IMG/VR virus record: IMGVR_UViG_3300043427_002950
Location: 1-64,000 of that record
DNA from: a virus
Length of the DNA: 64,000 nucleotides
Strand: one strand, 5' to 3'
Below the pieces are notes generated by a model. That model did not search any database. It was not told the DNA's origin and saw only the letters and a program-made list of their open reading frames with translations. Position numbers and translations under genes: made by a program. Shown piece by piece: positions 21,465 through 28,700 of this stretch. Each line of letters starts with the position of its first letter. Within the stretch, counting starts at the first letter, position 1.

Positions 21465-22256
21465 TTAATCTTCAAAATCTACAGTAGATCCTCTTTTCAA
21501 GGTTCCAGACACATACTGTTTGGAACCTTTTTTGTATTCAAGATTTTCTTCCATTTGATCTATAAGAATTCCCAAATATTCTCTCTTTAAAACAAAGATC
21601 TGTCTTTTTTCTTCGTTAATTTTTAATTCATACTCATAATTTGATACTTCTTTTATCACACTATTGTAGAGAACATCTTTACCAGTTCCGTAGTCAAAAA
21701 ATTGAAGATACGTTGGTTTAAGTTTCAAATAATTTGGGTTTGGAACTTCTACATCAATAATTGTAGTTATTTCAGTTCTGGGGTCAAATACTTCTTGCTT
21801 TTCTATAATAGTTTGTTCAAAATCAATGTATTGATTTGAAACTTGAAGTCCAGCTGGAACTATGACAACTCCTTGACTATCTTTTATTTCTAAAGTTTCA
21901 TAATATCTCGGTGAATATAATTCTTGAAAATTGCCATACTTCTCCATTAAATATGCTTCAAAATTTAATTGAGATAATGGCCATTCAGAATACATGTCAA
22001 TAATATTATTTGATAGTAAAATAACCCAGTCCAGATTTTGATCTTCATAAACTTTATATGCAACATTATCTGGTCTATCATCGCCTTCAATAATATAACG
22101 ATCAAATACTGTGAGGTTATTAAACAAATCTTCTCTTATGCTTCCCCTCACGAAAAAATTTTTAACTTTGATGAAGTCTGAGGAACCTATTTTGCCTGGA
22201 CCTCTTGAGATGTATTCAAAATCTGGAATATATCTGAAATAGTTGTTATCTGACAT
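21465..22256 (-). CDS. 53: Baseplate wedge protein gp53
   Basis: A 263-residue homologue of T4 gp53, which joins baseplate wedges. The N-terminal LysM-like/wedge region contains DRPDNVAYKVYEDQNLDWVI and YSEWPLSQ, characteristic of gp53. The C-terminal extension is longer than in T4 (196 residues) and holds ELKINEEKRQIFVLK. The gene abuts convergent gp32 with no gap, and its 3' end contains a hairpin that fits as terminator for gp32. It is co-transcribed with gp48 upstream; one base separates the two genes. Confidence 0.88.
   Translation of the reverse strand: MSDNNYFRYIPDFEYISRGPGKIGSSDFIKVKNFFVRGSIREDLFNNLTVFDRYIIEGDDRPDNVAYKVYEDQNLDWVILLSNNIIDMYSEWPLSQLNFEAYLMEKYGNFQELYSPRYYETLEIKDSQGVVIVPAGLQVSNQYIDFEQTIIEKQEVFDPRTEITTIIDVEVPNPNYLKLKPTYLQFFDYGTGKDVLYNSVIKEVSNYEYELKINEEKRQIFVLKREYLGILIDQMEENLEYKKGSKQYVSGTLKRGSTVDFED
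21499..21533 (+). terminator. Rho-independent terminator for gp32, inside the 3' coding end of gp53
   Basis: AAGGTTCCA (21499-21507) / TGGAACCTT (21521-21529) followed on the plus strand by a run of six T (21528-21533). It stands 35 nt after the gp32 stop but within the antisense coding sequence of gp53. Confidence 0.82.
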
Positions 22257-22257
22257 T

Positions 22258-23481
22258 TTAGTAACCTATTGCATGATTGTCTTCAAAGTAATCTGTATCA
22301 TAAAGTGGTTCTATTTCTTGAAACTGTAAGTTTAATGTATATGCCACCATAGTTCCTTCCGAATCATTATATGTTGCATACTGTCCAAGTGGAGTATAAT
22401 CAGTAGTAAAAGAAAGTAACGCACATGCTTTTGTTTTGCCAGAAATTTTTGGACTTATTTTCCCAATTGATGGGTGAATTTGGGATCCTTTTAAATACTG
22501 AATTGTGAATACGTGAGGTGCTTTTAAAAAGGCAGCACTGGCATCTCTTCTTACTGCCATATGCCTCTTAAAATATTTTATAATTGTTTTTATGGTAGCT
22601 GCTTCAGTTTTATCCCTTGCACTCATCTTAAAAGTCATTTGGAACTGTCTTAACTGTGGACCTTGAAATAACAACTCAAGGTTGGGGTTTAATATTTTTG
22701 CTGCTGTTCTTGCTAATATATCAGGTCTTCCGACAGCAGCTCCAGCAGCAAGTTCTCTCATTTCAGCTTGTTGCTGCTGAAGAAAGTTTGCTGCTTGTGT
22801 TTGAGATTCTTGTGCAACTACGGTAGGTTCTTTTCCTTCTGCTATTAATTGTCTAGCTTTATCTAATCCAGCCTGCTCTGCTGGATTTAATGTTCCCTCA
22901 CCCCATTTAACAACATTTGTATCTGTTATTGGTCCTTGAACTGCAATATAGATTGAAGCATCTTTAATAAGAAATTCAGATTTTTTTCCTGGTATAATTT
23001 CGACCGCAGTAAATCTTACTTTATCTTGAGCATCAGTCATATTGACTGGATACTGGAATCTTTTTCCAGCCGCAGTAGTTTGGGATTGTTGGGTTACTGT
23101 TGGTTCTACTTTTCTCGCATCTTGCTCCAAATTAGTGGGATCTATTCCACTATTAGATTGAGATTTGAATGAATTTGAATTATTAGCTGCAGTTTTCTGT
23201 GCGTCTGAACCATTGGATGAGATTAATCTATATGTCAATCCATTTGCAGTTGATTGTAATGTTGTTTTATTTGATCCTATTTGCTGATCTAAAGCATTAT
23301 TTTTTGTGGTCCAGGATGTATCATTTAAATTTCTTTCGTATATTACATTACTAGTTCCCTTTTGAACTATTTGCTGCTTTCCGTCTAAGGTTGTTATAAG
23401 TTCCGTCTGAACATTTTGAGATCCTATTACTCCGATTCTATAAGATGATCCTTCTTGTTTCCAACCTATTGGAAGAGCCAT
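22258..23481 (-). CDS. 48: Baseplate tail-tube cap protein gp48
   Basis: A 407-residue protein whose C-terminal part matches the gp48 tube-like fold: NPNLELLFQGPQLRQFQMTF, then RDKTEAATIKTIIKYFKRHM and a beta-rich end. The N-terminal 130 residues are Ser/Thr/Asn/Gln-rich and variable. It caps the baseplate and, with gp54, starts tail-tube polymerisation. It is expressed from a double late box on the minus strand just upstream. Confidence 0.87.
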   Translation of the reverse strand: MALPIGWKQEGSSYRIGVIGSQNVQTELITTLDGKQQIVQKGTSNVIYERNLNDTSWTTKNNALDQQIGSNKTTLQSTANGLTYRLISSNGSDAQKTAANNSNSFKSQSNSGIDPTNLEQDARKVEPTVTQQSQTTAAGKRFQYPVNMTDAQDKVRFTAVEIIPGKKSEFLIKDASIYIAVQGPITDTNVVKWGEGTLNPAEQAGLDKARQLIAEGKEPTVVAQESQTQAANFLQQQQAEMRELAAGAAVGRPDILARTAAKILNPNLELLFQGPQLRQFQMTFKMSARDKTEAATIKTIIKYFKRHMAVRRDASAAFLKAPHVFTIQYLKGSQIHPSIGKISPKISGKTKACALLSFTTDYTPLGQYATYNDSEGTMVAYTLNLQFQEIEPLYDTDYFEDNHAIGY

Positions 23482-23498
23482 TTTTTAGTTTATTGCAG

Positions 23499-23512
23499 TA
23501 TTTATATTTATA
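23499..23512 (-). promoter_or_regulatory. Double overlapping late promoter box for gp48-gp53
   Basis: Two TATAAATA boxes on the minus strand overlap by two bases (23499-23506 and 23505-23512). They lie 18-31 nt upstream of the gp48 start and overlap the stop region of gp4. Confidence 0.78.
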
Positions 23513-23963
23513 GTCCCAAATCGTCTTCCGTTATTACCTTAAAATGAATTAATCTGCTTTCACAAAAATCTTGTGCTGCCTTCCATTTTGCTTTATTTTT
23601 TTCGTAAGTTAATACTTCATTAATGTATGTTTTATTTCTTTTTCCTGTAGTTTTTTGTGGCTTTACCGTCTGCCTTTTTGGTTTAACTTCTATAATGTAT
23701 CTACTTATTTTTCCATCAGATTCTTCAATTTTCATATAGAAATCTGGGAAATATCTACGAACTCTTTCTGTAGTTGGGTCATAATAAGGTATAAAAAATT
23801 CCTCACTTCCCCACTCAAGTATATTTTCTTTTCTATCACAATACTTCATGAATTTCAATTCCCATGAAGATCTGTATATAATATTATTTACATCGCCCTT
23901 GTATTTTTCTGGATTCCTTGGGTGAAATTTTCCTTGATGATATTTACCTTCTCTTTCTCGCAT
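23508..23963 (-). CDS. 4: Head completion protein gp4
   Basis: A 151-residue homologue of T4 gp4 (gp50/65). Typical segments are GKFHPRNPEKYKGDVNNIIY and RSSWELKFMKYCDR, then EWGSEEFFIPYYDP, RRYFPDFYMK and YIIEVKPKRQT. The E...D...E-x-K arrangement resembles a TnsA-like nuclease fold. It completes packaged heads before tail joining. It is preceded by its own late box at 23988-23995, and the divergent gp54 gene begins 33 nt away. Confidence 0.92.
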   Translation of the reverse strand: MREREGKYHQGKFHPRNPEKYKGDVNNIIYRSSWELKFMKYCDRKENILEWGSEEFFIPYYDPTTERVRRYFPDFYMKIEESDGKISRYIIEVKPKRQTVKPQKTTGKRNKTYINEVLTYEKNKAKWKAAQDFCESRLIHFKVITEDDLGL

Positions 23964-23987
23964 ACATATTATATAAGTCTTTAATCG

Positions 23988-23995
23988 TATTTATA
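23988..23995 (-). promoter_or_regulatory. T4-type late promoter box for gp4
   Basis: TATAAATA on the minus strand, 24 nt before the gp4 start, immediately next to the divergent start codon of gp54. Confidence 0.78.
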
Positions 23996-23996
23996 G

Positions 23997-24809
23997 ATGC
24001 CTTTACGAGCACCTAAACCAGATGTTGCAAGGACAGATGTAACTTATTGGAAAGGTATATTTGCAAAACCTTCCTTAACATCGTTTTATCAATGTTGGTT
24101 TTATCCTACAGAAAAATCTAAATCGTGGATAAAAGAAAGAGGATTAGATTTTAAGAGCCTTGAAGAAAACATATCATTTCTCTGTTCAGAAGCTTCTCTT
24201 CCTGGGTCCCAACTTGCTACTAATGAAATTCTTTCGGACTATACTGGAGTTACAGAAAGACATCCATATAGGAGGCAATTTGATGAAAGAATGGACTTTA
24301 CATTTTATGTTGATCATTATGGAGCTAGAGGAGCTGGTGGTTCGGGAAATAGTCATAACATAATTTGGTTTTTTGAAAATTGGATACAACATGTAGTAGA
24401 TGAGTCGATTATTCCAGTTGGAGACAGACCATCAAGTGAAGATGGAAATTATTTTTATAGAGTTGCTTTTCCAACAGACTATCAAACTGATATTTTTATT
24501 AATAAGTTTGAACGAGATTTTACTGGAACTTATTTGTCATATAGATTTCATAAAGCCTATCCAATTTCCATAGCATCGATGCCAGTTTCTTATGATTCTT
24601 CTCAAATTTTAAAATGTACGGTTTCTTTTTCATTCACAAGATATACTGTCAATAGATACGTTTATAATATTGCCAGTCAGGTCAGAGATAATCCATTACT
24701 TAATAATCTCCCAGCAACTCTTAATCCATTGAGAAGAAGAGTTGATGAGAATATTGTTGACACGACTAGAGCCGTTATTGACAGTGTTGCAGGATTCCTT
24801 AGATACTGA
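23997..24809 (+). CDS. 54: Baseplate tail-tube initiator gp54-like
   Basis: A 270-residue protein of tail-tube fold. Characteristic stretches are FLCSEASLPGSQLATNEI and DYTGVTERHPYRRQFDERMD, as seen in tube and tube-initiator proteins, plus FYVDHYGARG and SISFSF-like strands near the C-terminus. In T4, gp54 sits on gp48 and starts the gp19 tube. Its divergent position next to gp4 and gp48 supports this. It is shorter than T4 gp54 (320 residues); a gp19-like paralogue is the alternative. Confidence 0.78.
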   Translation: MPLRAPKPDVARTDVTYWKGIFAKPSLTSFYQCWFYPTEKSKSWIKERGLDFKSLEENISFLCSEASLPGSQLATNEILSDYTGVTERHPYRRQFDERMDFTFYVDHYGARGAGGSGNSHNIIWFFENWIQHVVDESIIPVGDRPSSEDGNYFYRVAFPTDYQTDIFINKFERDFTGTYLSYRFHKAYPISIASMPVSYDSSQILKCTVSFSFTRYTVNRYVYNIASQVRDNPLLNNLPATLNPLRRRVDENIVDTTRAVIDSVAGFLRY

Positions 24810-24850
24810 TATATATAATAAACACATTGCCTGAATTGGTTTAACTAATT

Positions 24851-25573
24851 ATGCCATTACCTAAAATTTCTACACCATCATACGAATTATCTTTACCTTC
24901 TTCTGGTCAAAAAGTTTCATATAGACCATTTTTGGTTAGAGAAGAAAAGCTTTTAGTTCTTGCTTTAGAATCTGAAGATAATAAAGAAATTACTACAGCA
25001 GTGAAGCAAGTAATTAAAAATTGTATTGAATCTCCAAAAAGTATAAAAGTTGAATCTTTACCGACATTTGACATTGAATATTTGTTTTTAAATATTAGAG
25101 GAAAGTCTGTAGGAGAAGTCGTTGAAGTTAATATTATCTGTCCAGACGATAATGTGACGCAAGTTCCTATTGAAATTCCCATCAATCAAATTGAAGTTGA
25201 AAAAAACGAAAAGCATACTACAAAAATCAAAGTAGATGATTCTATTACTATGGAAATGAAGTATCCATCCTTGGATCAATTTATTAAAACAAATTTTGAT
25301 TTTTCTCAAGACAATAATGTGGAGCAATCTTTTGAATTGATTGCCTCATGCATCGATAAAATTTACACTGAAGAAGAGGTTTGGGATTCTGCAGATGTCA
25401 CTAAAAAAGAACTTGTAGACTTCCTGGATCAAATGAATTCTGTTCAATTTAAGCAAATTGAAACATTCTTTGAAACTATGCCCAAATTGACTCATAAGGT
25501 AAAAATAACAAATCCAAACACAAAAGTTAAGAGTGAAGTCATTCTGGAGGGACTTTCTGCTTTTTTCGCGTAG
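24851..25573 (+). CDS. 26: Baseplate hub protein gp26-like
   Basis: A 240-residue protein matching T4 baseplate hub protein gp26 (T4_baseplate family). The N-terminus MPLPKISTPSYELSLPSSGQ and the FLVREEKLLVLALES segment are typical. The middle contains ICPDDN, and the C-terminus has SADVTKKELVDFLDQM. It is part of the hub assembly set before the giant tail genes. Function in T4: hub subunit or assembly factor. Confidence 0.85.
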   Translation: MPLPKISTPSYELSLPSSGQKVSYRPFLVREEKLLVLALESEDNKEITTAVKQVIKNCIESPKSIKVESLPTFDIEYLFLNIRGKSVGEVVEVNIICPDDNVTQVPIEIPINQIEVEKNEKHTTKIKVDDSITMEMKYPSLDQFIKTNFDFSQDNNVEQSFELIASCIDKIYTEEEVWDSADVTKKELVDFLDQMNSVQFKQIETFFETMPKLTHKVKITNPNTKVKSEVILEGLSAFFA

Positions 25574-25575
25574 GC

Positions 25576-25761
25576 ATGTCTCATATGGATTTGGAAAATT
25601 ATTATAGATTAAATTTTGCCTTAATCCAATTCCATAAATATTCTTTGACTGAAATAGAAAATATGATGCCTTGGGAAAGAGACATCTATGTTATGATGTT
25701 AGAAGAGCATCTTGAAGAAGAAGAATTAAAACGCAAGACAGCAAACAAAAATGGATTCTAA
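25576..25761 (+). CDS. Small tail-assembly protein, 61 aa
   Basis: A short protein two bases after gp26, overlapping the next gene by 11 nt. The motif LTEIENMMPWERDIYVMML resembles small tail-chaperone proteins encoded just before tape-measure genes (GpE-like) and the C-terminal half of T4-type hub chaperones. It may be a gp51-like assembly catalyst, though it is much shorter than T4 gp51. Its position directly before a 1920-residue tail protein supports a chaperone role. Confidence 0.6.
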   Translation: MSHMDLENYYRLNFALIQFHKYSLTEIENMMPWERDIYVMMLEEHLEEEELKRKTANKNGF

Positions 25762-28700
25762 AAGCCCAGCAACTCAAGTAATAGATCAATATCTTATTGA
25801 CTTGCTGGGTCTTCAAGATGAATACGAACTTAATTGGGAAGATTATTTTCGATCATTAAGAGAAGCATCTATTGCTGCTCGCATGAGTGATACAAAATAT
25901 ACTTCAGATCAATCTAAATTAATTACGGATGAATTAAAAAGAGTAAAATCTGAAGATAAGTCTACAGTATTTACAACTGGTGTAAAGAAAAAGAAAGTAA
26001 ATAAAACAAAAGTAAACGCATCAAAAGTAACTTCAATAAGTACTTTTGTTCAAAAGCAAAGAAAAAGCCCTGCTGCAAATATAAAGCCAGCACAAAATTT
26101 ACTTCCACCTTCTTTTGAACAGAAAGAACCCCCTCAAAATTTATTACCACAATCAAAAAAAGAAAATATTTCTGCTCCTACTGAAAAAAGGGGAGAAAGG
26201 ATTTCTTTAATAAAATTGTTACAAAGTATTGATAAGACTTTAGGATCAATATTAAAAACTCTTCAAGATGGATTTAAATTTGATCAAAAAAGTTCTGAAG
26301 AAGATAGAAAAGGTAGAGAGAGAGGAAGAAGATCAGAAAGTGAAAAACGATTAGAAGGTGGACTTGGTAAAGGTTTAAAGACAATTATAGGTGCAGCTTC
26401 TAAAGCATTATCTCCACTCCAGGATATATTTGACAGAATTAAAAACTTTATAGTATGGGTTTTGCTTGGAAAAGCATTTAATATGTTTATTAAATGGTTT
26501 AGTGATCCTGCAAACCAAAAAACTTTTAACACAATTGTAAAATTTCTTTCAGATCATTGGCTTCTTTTAGTTGGTTCCTATCTGGCATTCGGAACTTCAA
26601 TAGGAAGATTAGTTACTGGTCTTATTGGTAAATTAGCTGGATTTACTATTAAAATGGGCATAGTTATTGCCCAAAAACTCCTTCCATTAATAGGAAAAAT
26701 GGGAGGTAAAGGTAAACTTGCTTTACTTGCTGCGGGTGGATTGGCTGTTGCTGGTGCAGCTCGTGCCTTAGGTGGAAATAAAAACACTGAAGTAGATACT
26801 CCAAGCAAGGAAGAAACTGCTCCAATACCAAAACCAGAAACACCCTCTACAAGTGGATATGCTAAAGGTGGATTAATTGGTTCTGAAAAATCTTCTCCTT
26901 CTGAGAAAAAAGTTAAAGAATTTGGACTTCCTATTCCACTTGAACTTTTACTTGGAGGACCAGCATATCTTCCATTCCTTGCAGCTAAAAAAGGTTTAGA
27001 AAATTTTGATGGCATTAAAGAAGCTGGGTTAAGTGCTACTAAAAAAGCATCTAAATTTAATCCAATATCTTTGTTAGCAAATCAATTCGGTGCGTTTGGG
27101 AAAGATAAAAATCAAAAATCTTCAGTACCTAAATTTGAATCTGGTGGAGTTGTAGGAGAAAGAAATAAAAAATCTTTCCCATTATTAGAAGCTTTAAAAT
27201 ATACACCACTTGGATTAGCATTTCAATCGGGAAAATTTGGTGCAGAAAATTTAGGAAAGGCAGTATCTGGCGGTGCTGGATTAGTAGGTAAGGGTTTAGA
27301 ACTTGGAGGAAAGGCATCTAAAAAAGCACTTGAATTTAGTCCTTTGGGATTACTGCTAAAAGCAGGAAAATTTGGTGCCGAAAATTTGGGCAAAGGTTTA
27401 GAACTTGGAGGAAAGGCATCTAAAAAAGCACTTGAATTTAGTCCTTTAGGATTAGCATTTAAAGCAGGAAAATTTGGTGCAGAAAATTTAGGGAAGGCAG
27501 TATCTAGTGCTGCTGGATTGGCAGGTAAAGCATTTTCGGGATTTGGGAAAGTTGCTTCTGGAGCTGGAGATTTAGTAAAAAGTGGAATAAAAAATACTGT
27601 AAAATTATCCACTTTACCATTAACAGTTGGACTATCTGGATTAAAAGGCGCATCGGATATAGTAAAAGGTGGTATTCTTAAAAATCCAAAAATACAATCA
27701 GAATTAGATAAACTTTCAAAACAAGCAAAAGCAACTGGATTAAATCAAGATCCTAAATTTATTGCTTTAGGTGGAATTGGAGGACTTGCATCAATCATTG
27801 CAGAAAAGTCTGGTCCATTAATTTCACAGCAAGTAAAAAATCAAAATTCCCAGACAAAAACAGGAGGATTTGCTTCTGGTGGCGTGATTGGAACAGACTT
27901 GACAAATGGAATTCCAATTACTGGCGCTGGAAAAGATAATACTCTCATAAAAGCAAAAACTGGTGATGCAGTTCTTACTGAAAAAGATCAGAGTGTATTA
28001 TCAAAAGTAATAAGTGGTGGTGGAATTGGTGCATTTGGTGGACCACTTGGTTCAATGATGGGTGGAGGAATGGGTCTTCTCGGAAATAAGAATAGAGAAG
28101 ATACTACAATTGCTGTAAGAAAAGGAGAAGCAATTTTAACTCCAGAACATCAAACTTCTATATTTCAAAAATTTGGAGTCAATATTCCAGAATGGTTATC
28201 GGGAAGAAAACCAAATAAAGTTGATTCTGATAAAATAAAAACCAAAACTGGGGTTGGATTTTCCAATGGAGGAATTGTTGGTGGATATGCTTCTGGTGGT
28301 ATAGTTGGTGGAACTTCGGTATTAGATCTTGGAAAAAAAATGTCTGGTGATCCAGATCATAAATTTGATCCAACATTAGCACAGTCAATCCCTCTTCTTT
28401 ATAGAATGCTTCAAAGTGGAAGATTTAAGGAGAAGGGTTGGGGAGATAAAAAATTCATGGATCAATTGACCGCAAGGTTACTTGTGGAATCTAAGAATTT
28501 TAGTAGAGCTAAAGAAATGTACAATTCGGATCCAAGAGATCCGAAAGGAAAGGAAGGTTATCATTATTTTTCTGGTTATTCTGGAATGATTGGAAATAAA
28601 AATGCAGATGATGCATATAATTTCCGTGGAAGAGGAGCAATACAATTAACTGGAAGAGATAATTATCAGGGATTTAATAAATGGTTAGCAAGAAATGGTC

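Noticed and set aside
27190-27530. Possible insertion sequence suggested by direct repeats
   Set aside because: The repeats are in frame inside one long gene and encode the same peptide. No transposase, inverted repeats or target duplication are seen.
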